Origin: Ypsolopha sequella
Lineage: Eukaryota > Arthropoda > Insecta > Lepidoptera > Ypsolophidae
Assembly (NCBI GenBank): GCA_934047225.1
Contig: OW204004.1
Location: 3,910,401-3,974,400, forward strand
Reading direction: 5' to 3'
Length of the DNA stretch: 64,000 nucleotides
Below the pieces are notes generated by a model that was not told where the DNA came from, did not search any database, and saw nothing but the letters and a program-made list of their open reading frames with translations. This document shows positions 22,745-33,508 of the stretch, one piece after another. The translations under genes and the position numbers were made by a program. Within the stretch, counting starts at the first letter, position 1. Every line of letters begins with the position of its first letter.

Positions 22745-23560
22745 TTTTATTTAAAAAATAATGTGAAATTTCAAAAATGCTCTGATTGACCTGGAACAAG
22801 TGCCAATCGTTAGTTTTACGTTAGTTTCGTTGGTATTGAAAAAAAAATTTTCTTTTTCTGCCTGCAATCATGTTTTTTTTCAATTTCAAAATTTGTATGG
22901 GATTTCAAAAATGCTCCGATCGACCTGAAACAAGTGCCATTCGTTAGTTTTACGTTAGTTTCGTACGTTTTCAAAATAAAAAATTACATTTCGGCCTGCA
23001 AACATTTAATTTTTCAATTTCAAAAATTCTACCAATTTTCTACCGTGAACTTGTGCACCCCATAGCACCGATTGGCCTGAAACAAGTGCCAATCGTTAGC
23101 TATACGTTAGTATCGTTTGTTTTGAGGAAAAATTTTTGTTTGTTTTGCCCAGAAAACCCTTTTTTTTAATTTCAAAATTTATTTGAAATTTTAAAAACGC
23201 TTGGATCGACCTGAAACTGGTGCCAATCGTCAGTTTCGTACGTTTTCAAAAAAAAAATGTGTTTTTTTCCGCTCGCAAACACTTTTCTTTTTCAATTTCA
23301 AATTTTGTATGGAATTTCAAAAATGCTCTGATTGACCTGGAACAAGTGCCAGTCGTTAGTTTTTCGTTAGTTACGTTAGCATTGAAAAAAAATTTGTCTT
23401 TTTCTGCCTGCAAACATTTTTTTTTTTCAATTTCAAAAGTCTAACATTTTCTACCGTAAACTTGGACACAATATCGCACCGATTTTGATCAAAATGGTAC
23501 CAATTGATAGCTTTTCATTTGTTTTCATTTTTATTTTCAAATTCAAAACCTTAAAATGTT
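22745..23560. repeat. Diverged tandem repeat, about six units of 110-150 bp
   Basis: Units share GACCTGGAACAAGTGCCA or GACCTGAAACAAGTGCCA, then TCGTTAGTTTTACGTTAG, and ATTTCAAAAATGCTC, separated by T/A runs; phrases start near 22765, 22905, 23040, 23180, 23310 and 23465. Similarity between units is moderate, so the array is old. It replaces the 5' part of the YqaJ gene. Confidence 0.8.
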
Positions 23561-23611
23561 TATAGGTACACTACTACAAAGCTACTCGTCCATAGGTGGC
23601 GCTACATTACA
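23537..23611 (+). repeat. Direct repeat copy A (about 75 bp) left of the Crypton gene
   Basis: Begins TCAAATTCAAAACCTTAAAA and includes CATAGGTGGCGCTACATTAC. A near-identical copy in the same orientation lies at 25843-25917. Confidence 0.85.
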
Positions 23612-24391
23612 TTACAAACTGGCGACGCATTTTAGTTCCCCAACTCCCTAAGGGATGGCGTGAAAGTCGGTTTTCGTTCGAAAACGCACGTCTTTGAATA
23701 ATAACTACACAACTAGTGGGCGAAATATATTTTACTGACGTACATATCATTATATTTTGTGTTTCCGTATATATATACATATATATATATATAATTAATC
23801 AAGTAAAAGACAGGAAGTCAATTATCATTTTATGTTGATTTAGTTCGCTAAATTCAGTATAGATGTCGCTGTACCAGGGAAACGAGTAGCAACTCTATTC
23901 CCGGTTATATAATGTACTATTCCCCCATAGATAGCGGTAGGGGTATTTGAAGTCAGGTCCGGACTTAGATCTTAATATCTGGTCTGCAAACATTTTTACA
24001 TATCTCTTGCTCTGTAAGTACACCCTTACACCCCTGAATGCCGGGGTGTATGACTATCATTACAGCATAGGTTTTGGAATTTGAAAAAAGAACTGTCATA
24101 CTCATACTGCACGAAGAATATTTTTAAAAAGTTAATATTTTTTTTCTCGGTATCGATTAATTACTCGAATCGGAATCTAGACAATTGATTTTATAAAGAT
24201 TTTATTTTAAATATGGAACTATTTGTTTCCACATCGTATGTTAGATGGAATCGATTTAAAAATCAAACTGGCCAGCAAGATTTGACGCGCTTGCGTGCGT
24301 GAAAAAAAAAAAGGCAGTCTACTAGTAGGCGCGAAAGCATCGCGAAAGTAATTAATTTTCTTGTTTGAGTTCTTTTTCAAAAGTTTTAAAC
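23612..24391. other. Upstream flank of the Crypton gene
   Basis: AT-rich with a TATATATA run at 23768-23795 and a leader-like stretch before ATG 24392. The run AAAAAGGCAGTCT at about 24306-24320 is complementary to 20376-20390 (see findings). No other gene is seen. Confidence 0.5.
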
Positions 24392-25628
24392 ATGTCTAGT
24401 GACGAAGACATAGATCTAACGCCCGATTTTATTAAAGGGAGGGCAAAAACAGTTGTCGAAAATATATTACCGCCGAACTCGAAAGAAAGATATGTAAAGG
24501 CATACGACGAATTTATGAAATGGCGGTCAGAAAAAAAAGTGAAATCTCTTTCTGAAAGTGTTTTTATATCATATTTTGATGAATTATCTAAGAGGCTACA
24601 ACCTTCCAGTTTATGGTGCTTTTATTCCATGCTAAAATCTGCAATGATGACAAAACATGACGTGAATTTGAAAGATTTTTCTAAACTTACTGCTTTCTTG
24701 AAAAGGCAGTCTGACGGCTTTAAAAGCAAGAAATCGAAGGTATTTACTGCAGAAGAAGTACAGAAATTCTTAAATGAAGCTCCGGATGAAATTTATTTAG
24801 CAATAAAGGTACCTACGTATTTACTTGCCCTTTTTAATAAGTTACCAAAATATTTCACAAAAATACTATGCGAATTTGGTGCCTTTAATACAACTTATGT
24901 CTTTTTTACAGGTTGTTCTAATTTTTGGGATATCGGGAGCCTGCAGAACCGTGGAATTGACAAACTTGACAATAGAAAATGTAGAAAAACATAACAAATT
25001 ACTACTCATAAAACTGCCTAACACGAAAACTAAAATTGACCGGTCATTTGTTGTGCATGAAGAATTTGCAAATTATGTTGAAAAATATCAAGCTCTTCGG
25101 CCTGAAAACGTGGATACAAATCGTTTTTTTCTTAATTACAGTAAAGGAAAATGCCACAGACAAGTAATAGGAAAAAACAAATTTACAGGCATGCCAAAGC
25201 AAATAGCCACATATTTAAAACTGAGTAACGTAGAGTTATACACCGGGCATTGCTTTCGCAGAACATCAGCGACTCTATTGGCTGATTCGGGAGCCAACTT
25301 CACTCTGTTAAAAAGGCACGGCGGCTGGAAGTCCAGCAAAGTGGCCGAAGGTTATATCGAAGATTCGGTGGCAAACAAAAGCAAAATTACTTCTAAAATA
25401 ACAGAAAATATAAACTTGAAATCACCACGTCAAAGCACATCATCTGAGCCATTTTTTAATGAAGAAAATAGTACCAGTCAACTGCCGCCATTTACGATGC
25501 AAGAACCTCAAGTCACTCAAACTCAAGTCTTATCATCACAAACTCATACTCAAACTATAAATATTCCTAAAAAGAACGTGACCATATCTCTTACAAATTG
25601 TAATAATTTTACTATTAATTTTAATTAA
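24392..25628 (+). CDS. Crypton tyrosine recombinase
   Basis: Two exons, 24392-24808 and 24912-25628, joined at phase 0 by a 103-base GT-AG intron, give an open 377-residue protein starting at ATG 24392. The N-terminal part is a helical SAM-like core-binding region (AYDEFMKWRSEKKV). The catalytic half holds a tyrosine-recombinase set: Arg151 in GACRTVEL, His252-x-x-Arg255 in GHCFRRTSA, His275 and Trp278 in HGGWKSSK, and the nucleophile candidate Tyr287 in EGYIED. A Gln/Thr-rich low-complexity tail follows. By family the enzyme integrates a circular intermediate by site-specific recombination. No frameshift is seen, so it is either a young Crypton or a retained gene. Crypton elements lack TIRs, and I found no clear termini. 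Confidence 0.88.
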
Positions 25629-25729
25629 ATTAACATTTTTTTCTTCTTAATAAATGTTCATTGAAACCTGCTGTCTTGTTGTTTACTTACCTCACAATCG
25701 ATATGTAAAGCAGAGTATTTATCTCGGGC

Positions 25730-25810
25730 GTAAGCATCAATTGCATACTCGGGTTAATTAGCGCCTTCGCTTCGCTCAGGCGCCAAAAACCTCGTATGCA
25801 ATTGATGTCA
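25730..25810. repeat. Imperfect hairpin downstream of the Crypton gene
   Basis: CATCAATTGCATAC near 25736 pairs with GTATGCAATTGATG near 25794, and an inner GCGCC/GGCGC pair surrounds TTCGCTTCGCTC. It looks like a small foldback element or structured terminus between the Crypton gene and repeat copy B. Confidence 0.7.
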
Positions 25811-25842
25811 TACAGCCCTTGGTTAATAATCTACTATTATTC

Positions 25843-25917
25843 TCAAATTCAAAACCTTAAAATGTTTATAGGTAAACTACTACAAAGCTACTCGCCCATA
25901 GGTGGCGCTACATTACA
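25843..25917 (+). repeat. Direct repeat copy B right of the Crypton gene
   Basis: Same orientation as 23537-23611, with only a few substitutions (for example GGTAAAC for GGTACAC, CGCCCAT for CGTCCAT). Together they bracket about 2.3 kb including the whole Crypton gene. Confidence 0.85.
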
Positions 25918-26524
25918 AGGGAGAAGGAAGGAAAGTCAGTCTCCGCCATATTGTTTTGATACCTACAATACAATTTTGTACGCTACTTTAGTTAGCTACT
26001 TACTTTTGTTTTCTTTGCTTTGCTGGTGAAAATGTTCGGTGCCGCAGTTAAAAGACGAGTTAAATAAACCTTTTGTTGCTGGTAAAAAAGGTTTTTGTAT
26101 TGTTGCCAAAGATCAATAGGTAAGAAATAAATCTTTGAAATATTTTAGGTTAAGTATGTAGAAACATCTTCGTTTTTTTACCACTAAACGACTAAAGCCT
26201 ATGACCACAATGCCAATTTTGGCGGTGAGGAAATCGTGGAATACCTAACGAAACATTGCTCGAGCGGTGAATAGTTCCGTGACATAAACGCAAACTCGAG
26301 TCTACCTCAGCAAAACAACAAATGTATTCAGGCTTTTGTTGAAAGGTAAGCATGAACCCAGAAGTTATACAATCTTTGTAACACTATAATTATGAGTAAA
26401 TTCGTAACTATAGAGTTGCATAACATAAGTAGCCATATACGTCCACACGGCAGGAGCACAGCTCATTTTTTTCTCATTCTACTGCTGTACTACCAAGTCT
26501 TATAAACATACCAAAGCTATGTAA
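25918..26524. other. No recognised gene
   Basis: Mixed sequence with no coding similarity that I can name on either strand. Confidence 0.35.
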
Positions 26525-26720
26525 TCACAGCACGCCCCTATCCGGAGGTCCTGGGTTCAAATTCTGTAGGGGCCACTTGAGTCTGCATGCTTCGGAAGGA
26601 AGGCACAGTGTGGGTCCAATTTATGCCGGAAGTGCAGCAATAGAGCTTACCACCCATCACGCTGGGTCTAGGGATTGCAATCCGGAAATCCGGTTTTGCA
26701 GCCGGATTGTGAAAAATCTG
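26525..26720 (+). mobile_element. tRNA-derived SINE fragment
   Basis: A Pol III B-box-like GGTTCAAATTC lies near 26552 in CCGGAGGTCCTGGGTTCAAA. It is followed by CTTCGGAAGGAAGGCAC, a body phrase seen in lepidopteran SINEs. The A box is not clear, so the copy is partial or decayed. Confidence 0.55.
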
Positions 26721-26924
26721 CCTTTTTCTAATTAATTGAAACAGACCACTTAATTCAAAATTCACTGAATAGTTATTCAACAAAACCTTATTACCTAAGT
26801 TCTGTGATGCTGCCATCGCAGTTTCCATTGGGTTCTGTAAATAAGAATTTCAAAATACAACAAGCTGAAACTGTAACCAACTAGCACTGTGTTCTGTAAA
26901 CATTACAAATGTATTTCTTTTCAC

Positions 26925-27542
26925 AGGAACTATTCAATATAACCAGTAAACCAACTACTAGTTACATTAAGATTCTATGCTACTATAACACACAAAGATG
27001 TATTGGTGATTAGAAGAGAACAAGATGCATTTTATCACATAACCCGATTTCCACTAGTAGTGGGTACACACATTCTTATTGCATCTTCAGGTGGTGAAGA
27101 AGCAGAATTGTATAGGAATAGGAAGCATTACTTTTCCATCAATGTGCAGACTATATGCAATGCCAACATCAAGATGATGGATATAGTAGCAAGGTGGCTG
27201 GGACAAGCACATTGGAAAATAAAGTTTGAAGCTGGTGCTTATGGCAATGCACATTTGGTAGTACCTAGACGCGGGTTATGCCTCCACAATACCATACATG
27301 CTGTATTCCCTGTATTGGCTATGGGAATGCGTGTGAAATTGGATAAAACTTTGGTTATTATGGTGGCCACTGCTGTGCTGCATAATATTCTACGCTGCTG
27401 TGGAGAAGATGCACAATGGGAGAAAATTATAAGTGGGCAAATAAAAGTAAATAATATGAATCAAAATTCTGTTCAAATTAGTGGAGCCGCTGTGATCAAA
27501 AAAAACATTAATGTTTTTATTCGTGTGTTAGGTTTCTTTTAA
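26925..27542 (+). pseudogene. Second PIF/Harbinger transposase relic
   Basis: The plus strand reads a short TLRFYAT block near 26968 and then ITRFPLVVGTHILIASSGG, AELYRNRKHYFSINVQTICN, MMDIVARWLGQAHW, FEAGAYGNAHLV and MVATAVLHNILRCCGED. This is the DDE_Tnp_4 order, but the first D block (GAIDG-like) has lost residues between VVG and THI, the GDSGY segment is missing and the ERxxG helix is gone. It is inactive. A Myb-like second Harbinger protein relic lies downstream on the opposite strand, so this was a two-gene element. Confidence 0.78.
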
Positions 27543-28151
27543 ATTTATTTTAAAATTAGATTGTTCAATTTCGTTCGATTCGATTATGATCGGTTTTCAA
27601 GACTATGGCATCTTTTCGTTGGTAGCACGTGTCAAGCAAGGTGTATCCTGTATTCAAAAGGAAAATACAAAGACTACCATTTAAACTGGAGATAGTTTCA
27701 TTGTCTACGCTGATCCTGGGGATTTTACTACACGTGCAATTATATTATTTAATTAAATTTAAGCAAGATAAACTTCAATAATATGTTTTACTACATGTAA
27801 AATAGGATTTAAATAAATAAAGAGTTTCTATATTTTTTATTTTTATATATGCAAGTTTTTTATTAAATTCAAATGAGCCAAACATTAATTTTTCATACTA
27901 GACTGTACATTACAAATTATTATTTAACTATCATTCTTTGTTGAAAAATAAACTTCTATTATCAAGGGTTTTGAGCTATTATAAAAATTTTAACAATTAA
28001 AGATTGTTTACATGTTTTACTGAAATATATTATCGCATGTGTCAAACATTGAATATCTGTAGACAAGTAGAAGAGTTTATTTTTCAACAAAGATGTTTTA
28101 TAAGTTACACCAAGTGCCGACAATCAGGACCATCAACATTTTAAATATCAT
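27543..28151. other. AT-rich spacer between convergent Harbinger gene relics
   Basis: No coding sequence recognised. It lies between the 3' ends of the two Harbinger gene relics. Confidence 0.4.
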
Positions 28152-28246
28152 TCAAATATCTTCTTTCTCGGGAACATCATTTCTCAAATCCTCCTTTGGA
28201 ATGATTTCATCCAGAGAATTGCCGTCCGTTTGTCTTAAATCCATAC
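28152..28246 (-). pseudogene. Probable last exon of Harbinger Myb-like protein
   Basis: The minus strand has acceptor TTTGTTACAG followed by an open acidic stretch with MDLRQTDGNSLDEIIPKEDL and a TGA at 28152. By position and by the upstream exon relic at 29600-29760 it is most likely the C-terminus of the DNA-binding partner protein of the Harbinger element at 26925. The link is inferred. Confidence 0.45.
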
Positions 28247-28291
28247 CTGTAACAAAAAAAGTTTGTACTTCACTGACTTTTTTGTCTAATA

Positions 28292-29588
28292 CAGTGTGGC
28301 CCATAAATCCTTTGATATGAAAAAAAAATATTAAAATAAAACTAATTACATTATGAATTATATTTTTATTTACAAAAAAAGCTTAAAAAACGGGCATTAT
28401 TTTTTGAGAATAACATCTTCTAAATGTAATCCGTTGCGATCACGGCACTCTTGCAAACGACGTCTAAAATTGTCGATGACTGCGCGGCACGTCACTGCTG
28501 AAATGCTTGCCATTTCTCTGCGGATGTTTTCTTTTAGGGCCTCAATTGACGGCGGGTTTGTTTCGTACACTTTAGCTTTAATGTAGCCCCACAAAAAAAA
28601 ATCCATCGGGGTCAGATCCGGACTACGTGGAGGCCAGGAAATGTCTCCTCTCTTAGAGATCACTTTGCAAGGAAAAAGTTGACGGATAACGGGCATAGCA
28701 GTGTTAGAGGTGTGAGAAGTTGCCCCATCCTGCTGAAACCACGTCCTGGCATTAAAGCCTGAAAAGTTTTGCAATTCTGGTATGAAAAACTCTTCGATCA
28801 TAGCCACATATCGCTCCGACGTAACAGTAACTGCGCGCCCTCTGCCATCCTCAAAGAAGTAAGGCCCTAGGATACCATGGGCTGACATAGCGGCCCAGTC
28901 ACTTTCGGACTATGTAAGGGTTTCTGATGCTTAAGTTTTGGATTGATGGGGCTCCAATAGCGGCAATTTTGTTTACTAACATGCCCGTTAATATGGAAAT
29001 GAGCCTCGTCAGAGAACATTATGTTATTGAAGGAAGTAAACCGATTCAACATTTCATTCGCATAATTTTGTCTTTGAATACCGTCAGTTTCTTTTAATTC
29101 TTGAACCAACTGAATTTTGTAAGGGTGTATATGTAAATCTTTCTTCAAAATCCGTTGTAACGATGTCCTGGATACGTTTAATGCTCTGGCGCGCTTACGA
29201 GTTGACTGTGTCGGATTTTCGCGAATAGACTGTGTCTATATTTTGTTCCGTACGTGACGTCCTTGGGCGACCCAACCGCGGTTTATCTAACGTCGAACCG
29301 GTCACCTCGAACTTAGCAACCCAGTTCTTAATCGTTTGAAGAGTTGGAGTGCCGTCAAAGTTGTGTAAACCTTTGTGTTCTCGAAATTTACGCCGCGCAA
29401 CGGTTGCCGAATTGTCGTTTTGATAAAACTCGCGCACACAAAACGCACGGTCCGCTCCGGTAAAACGCTCCATCGCGACTAAATTCCCAGAAACCGAAGT
29501 TACTCCCCCCGCTTCCCCTGCACCGCTCAAGCCCGCCCTGTTCGTTTTATTCAAATTTTACTTTTCAAAGGACTTATGGGCCACCCTG
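28292..29588 (-). mobile_element. Complete mariner element (1,297 bp) with TIRs and TA duplication
   Basis: The left end CAGTGTGGCCCATAAATCC and the right end (reverse complement CAGGGTGGCCCATAAGTCC) match at all but two positions over 19 bases and continue with CTTTG. TA dinucleotides flank both ends (28290-28291 and 29589-29590). The transposase relic runs on the minus strand. The element sits in what would be an intron of the Harbinger Myb-like gene. Confidence 0.92.
28397..29554 (-). pseudogene. mariner-type transposase with D-41-D spacing, two frameshifts
   Basis: Three overlapping minus-strand frames: N-terminal HTH region (29554-29195; FCVREFYQNDNSATVARRKF, then VAKFEVTGSTLDKPRLGRPR), a middle part (29148-28867; FSDEAHFHINGHVSKQN, first D) and a C-terminal part (28888-28397; WFQQDGATSH, second D; SPDLTPMDFFLWG, third D). 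I count 41 residues between the second D and the D of TPMD, the spacing used to define the DD41D group (rosa/Visitor type). One indel lies near 29200-29230; the other, near 28885, removes a few bases just before CAMSAHG. All three catalytic residues survive, but the gene cannot make one protein. Confidence 0.88.
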
Positions 29589-29599
29589 TATATTACCTG

Positions 29600-29760
29600 T
29601 ACTGTTGGATCTCTTACTTTCTACTACTATTGTGTCTGTGATATCCTGAAACCTCCACGTTGTCACTGCCGAAAGGATTATATAGACCAACAGTAGTAGT
29701 TTTAATGAAACTTATGTCTTCCTTTTATGCTTTTTGAGGTCCACCACCCGCAATATAATA
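29600..29760 (-). pseudogene. Harbinger Myb-like protein exon relic
   Basis: The minus strand reads YIAGGGPQKA, a stop, then FIKTTTVGLYNPFGSDNVEVSG. The GGGP tract resembles the post-SANT segment (TGGGP) of Harbinger-associated Myb/NAIF-like proteins. At least two stops are present. It would precede the exon at 28152-28246, with the mariner in the intron between. Assignment is tentative. Confidence 0.4.
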
Positions 29761-29767
29761 AATTTGT

Positions 29768-30090
29768 TAGAATATTAATATTTAAATCTGTGACAGTAGT
29801 CAGTAGGTACTGAGAGAGAGATAACAAAAGTTGAAATTTAGCAAGCCTTCTTTTCGCTTAGAAGTAAACTAACCTGTTTGGGTCAAACAGCTTTCGTTTT
29901 CTGCTGCTTCTTTTTAAGCACTCCCATTGGGCTTTTAGGTTGTTTGCAGACCTGCATTTGACAGTGCGAGCGTTGTATTCTTGCATTTTGTTCTATTCGG
30001 ATAGCTTCTTTTAGCCAGCAATAAATGTTTCTCGGAAAGTATAAGTACCTAATAACCCGCTAACTTTAATGGCTAAAATGAATATAGGTA
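29768..30090 (+). repeat. 323-bp direct repeat, copy 1
   Basis: Same orientation and same length as 32336-32658, differing at about six positions. Non-coding. Begins TAGAATATTAATATTTAA and ends AAAATGAATATAGGTA. Neither end has obvious LTR or TIR character. Confidence 0.92.
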
Positions 30091-30593
30091 GAGATAAACT
30101 ACGCTAACAAGTCCCGCCCCTCCAAAATTCAAAGCGGTTGAATGTATTTGTGAAAGTATTTACAAAGCGCCACCAAGGCTCTCAACGCATGTGTGCGTGC
30201 TAAGACGGATTTCAAACAAAAACAAATACTCGGATTAGTTGCTCGACTAGTGGTGTCACTAATAAGTTTATTATTATCAGTATGACGCTGCACTAGCGCA
30301 CTCTTAGAAAATGACACGTCCGTTGTTTAGCGCGGCCGGCTGGTTATGATTAGTTGACCAACATATCCGATAATAAGCGAGATGTTACGTGTACTGATTG
30401 CAAAAACAACTAATAATTAAATTTGAAATTGTATTCAGATATTGAAACTTAATATTCGCTAGTATTTTTATTTTCAGTGGAATTTTACCTCTATATTATA
30501 TTAAAATTAAACCTCAATAATATATTCTTACCACATTTATTTTTAGTTACTAAGACATAAAAAAAAATCTTAATGAGCTCTATTGGCACTGGA
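30091..30593. other. No recognised gene
   Basis: Separates repeat copy 1 from the transposase relic. AT-rich after 30400. Probably holds the right-hand transposon terminus, but no TIR was found. Confidence 0.35.
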
Positions 30594-31882
30594 ATTAAAA
30601 TTTTCTTCATCACTATCATAAAAGCTTGATGTGTCATTTTCAGAATCGGATTCTCCTACGTGAATAATAAATTCTTGCTACCCATCGTAGTCTTTCCAGT
30701 ATTTGGTTTCTGTCTCTTCCACATGTCTGCAAGTGTTGGTCCAAATTGTGCAATCGATCATATCTAGACGCTCATGAAGTAATTTCATAATAGATGTGTA
30801 GTTTTGGTCTACATTCTTGTTTGCTACATAGTTTTTTAACACTCCCCAAATTTTCTCAATCGGATTTAAGTCCGGATGGTACGGAGGAAGTCTTAAAATA
30901 TCGCAATTGAATTTTGTTGCTTCTCTGTCAACGGCGTAATTTCTGGAATTGTCCTTGTTTTTTAAAATTGTGTCATAAAGTTCGATCTTCTTCATGTTTT
31001 CATCGAATTCGATGTGTTTGTTCTTCAGCCAATCTTTCATGGTTTGTTTATTGCTGATGGAGGTGGGAACTTTTTCTGTAAATGTGTTATGGTAGGAGGC
31101 GTTATCCATAACAATAACGGATTTTTCTTGTACATTAGGCAGTAGCTGTGTTGTGAACCACTTTTTGTAATTGTCGTGGTTCATGTTGTCGTGATAGTCG
31201 CCTGTCGTTTAACTGGCCTTATATGTCAAAGAAGCATTGGGGACAAAACCATTTCTTCCACCAGCATGAAAATTATGATACGTAACCCTTTAGATTTTTT
31301 TTTCTTTGCCACTGTTCCTTCTTTAGTTCCCCATGAATTATTTTGTACGTGTGTGGTATGAATGTAGCTTTCATCTGTATAAACAATATTTCTCCTTTCG
31401 CGATAATTTCTCAATTGCTTTAAGTATTTATAACGGAGCATTTGCACGTCATGTTTTTCAACAAGCGCCTGACAATTGTCTTCGGTAGTTTTCCACTCAT
31501 ATCCTAAATCAAGAATTATACGTCGTAATGTCTCCAAACATCCGTCAAAATTTATCTTTTCAGTAAGCACTCTTTTCAAAGCAAAGATAGTGCGCCTTAT
31601 TACCCCCTTGTCAAATTCATCGATGTCACGCTTGAAACGTTTGCGCGGATTTTTGTTTTTATGTGGTGATCTCATGTGTGTGCCAGTTGCATCACATTTT
31701 GCTTTTTCTTTGAGAATTCTTGAGACTGTCTTTTCACTAACACCCACGGCTCTTGAAGTTCTCCATCTAGCGTCAGTCAAACGCTCCACCCCATTTTCAG
31801 CCTCATACTTCATACGTTGATATACGGTGGCTATCACTTCTCTTTCCTGAAATAAAAAGAAGAGGCACCAATAGAAACACAA
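30594..31882 (-). pseudogene. IS630-Tc1-mariner transposase with D-82-E spacing
   Basis: The minus strand gives an N-terminal region (31882 onward; SRAVGVSEKTVSRILKEK, an HTH; then KRDIDEFDKGVIRRTI), the first D in VYTDESYIHTTH, a one-base frameshift near 31260, an in-frame TAA near 31212, then VIVMDNASYHNTFTEK (second D) and LPPYHPDLNPIEKIWG (E). I count 82 residues between the second D and the E, unusually long for the superfamily and the spacing I recall for the DD82E (Sailor) group. A TAG interrupts the acidic tail at about 30676, with coding similarity continuing to TAA at about 30594. The copy is dead but recent. Confidence 0.85.
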
Positions 31883-31959
31883 ACAGTCAAAATGTTAACT
31901 TATTGCTCGGCTCAAACAACCTTACATAAACAAATATAAAAAACATCGTCACTACCTTT

Positions 31960-32240
31960 ATCCCCGAGGGGGTGGTAAGAGGTGTTTCCGAGTGTGGACT
32001 GTGGTGTAATGAACAATCAACACCCACTGTTCATCGACGATTGTTACGTCCAACCATGAGACGGGTGACCAGTCCTATCGTCATTCTTCGGGCACAAATA
32101 CATGCTTTTTAGGGTATGCAGGTTTCCTGACGATGTTTTCCTTCACCGTTCAGCATATGGTCAGTATTACAAATACAATGCACATAAATTCCGAAAAACT
32201 CATTGGTGCATGCCCAATCAGGGATCGAACCAAACAAAAT
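31960..32240 (-). mobile_element. Lepidopteran tRNA-derived SINE, minus orientation
   Basis: The body phrases GTATGCAGGTTTCCTGACGA, TTTTCCTTCACCGTTCAGC and CCGAAAAACTCATTGGTGCA, followed by GGGATCGAACC (complement of a B box), are the hallmark of a tRNA-derived SINE read in reverse. The A box is not clear. Confidence 0.75.
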
Positions 32241-32335
32241 TAACAATCCAAAATTACCTGACTTCGCCATCTGATTTTTCCATGGCTAACTTTTTTTGCA
32301 ATTAGTACTTTATTGTGATAGAGTCGTAGTGACTA

Positions 32336-32658
32336 TAGAATATTAATATTTAAGTCTGTGACAGTCGTCAGTAGGTACTGAGAGAGAGATAACAAAAGTT
32401 GAAATTTAGCAAGCCTTCTTTTTGCTTAGAAGTAAACTAACCTGTTTGGGTCAAATAGCTTTCGTTTTCTGCTGCTTCTTTTCAAGCACTCCCATTGGGC
32501 TTTTAGGTTGTTTGCAGACCTGCAGTTGACAGTGCGAGCGTTGTATTCTTGCATTTTGTTCTATTCGGATAGCTTCTTTTAGCCAGCAATAAATGTTTCT
32601 CGGAAAGTATAAGTACCTAATAACCCGCTAACTTTAATGGCTAAAATGAATATAGGTA
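32336..32658 (+). repeat. 323-bp direct repeat, copy 2
   Basis: About 98% identical to 29768-30090. The last roughly 55 bases (AAGTACCTAATAACCCGC ... AATATAGGTAAAAA) are repeated again at about 32700-32757, after a 40-base interruption. Confidence 0.92.
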
Positions 32659-32992
32659 AAAAACTAAGGGTGGTTTTCATTCCACAACATTTCAAGCTAA
32701 TAAGTACCTAATAACCCGCTAACTTTAATGGCTAAAATGAATATAGGTAAAAAAACTAAGGGATTTACTCAAAATCTCACTCAAAATTTTCACTTTGACG
32801 CGATTTTTTGTTGTGTCTGGAAAAGATAGGCCACTTTAGCGTTGACCACCTCAAATGAAACTATATAATATATAATAATAAAGCAAAGTTTTATATTATA
32901 AAACCTTAATAAAGCAAATTTTGAATCTAAGTGTTCAATTTTGATCAATAACAAAGAGGCGGGTTTTTAATAATCCGCCTGCTAAAAGGCTC

Positions 32993-33071
32993 TTAAACGT
33001 ATGTAACACGGCCTCGGCCTCTGCGGCCCCCCCGGCTCCGTATCCGCTGGCCGCAATGCTTACACATGACC
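32993..33071 (-). other. Possible host exon (terminal), weak
   Basis: A GC-rich island in AT-rich DNA. On the minus strand a polypyrimidine tract and acceptor CTTTTACAG precede GGTCATGTGTAAGCATTGCG. In one frame it reads VMCKHCGQRIRSRGGRRGRG and then VTYV and TAA at 32993-32995, i.e. a CxxC followed by an Arg/Gly-rich tail. Its phase fits the candidate exon at 42250-42324. Other frames are also short and open or quickly closed, so this is only a candidate. Confidence 0.3.
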
Positions 33072-33508
33072 CTGTAAAAGAAACAGCATTTATTATTAGT
33101 TTATTACCTCACAAGAGAGATTTGTTGCAGCAGTCGGATATCCATTGCTTTTTATTTCTCATAGAGTTGAAAAGGAATCTTAACCCTTAACCACTGACGT
33201 GTTATTTTGTCACACTTACACTGACGTACGTATGGCATTCGTCCATTTTTTCAAAAGGCTCTGGGACATTAATCTTCTTTGATAGTCATGATTTTTTGTT
33301 TTGGAGGTACTAGCATATTTCAAATATATTATAAAAATAAAATAAAAGCTTTCAAATAAGTGTTCGTAAACTTTTTATTTATCAATTAGTTAACGTGCAT
33401 GGCAATAAACACTATCAATTTTCAAAAATCAACTTAAAAAAAACTATTAAACTTTTTTTGTACGTTATAATAATCACATTTTTTGCAAATCTTACATCTA
33501 AATAGTTT

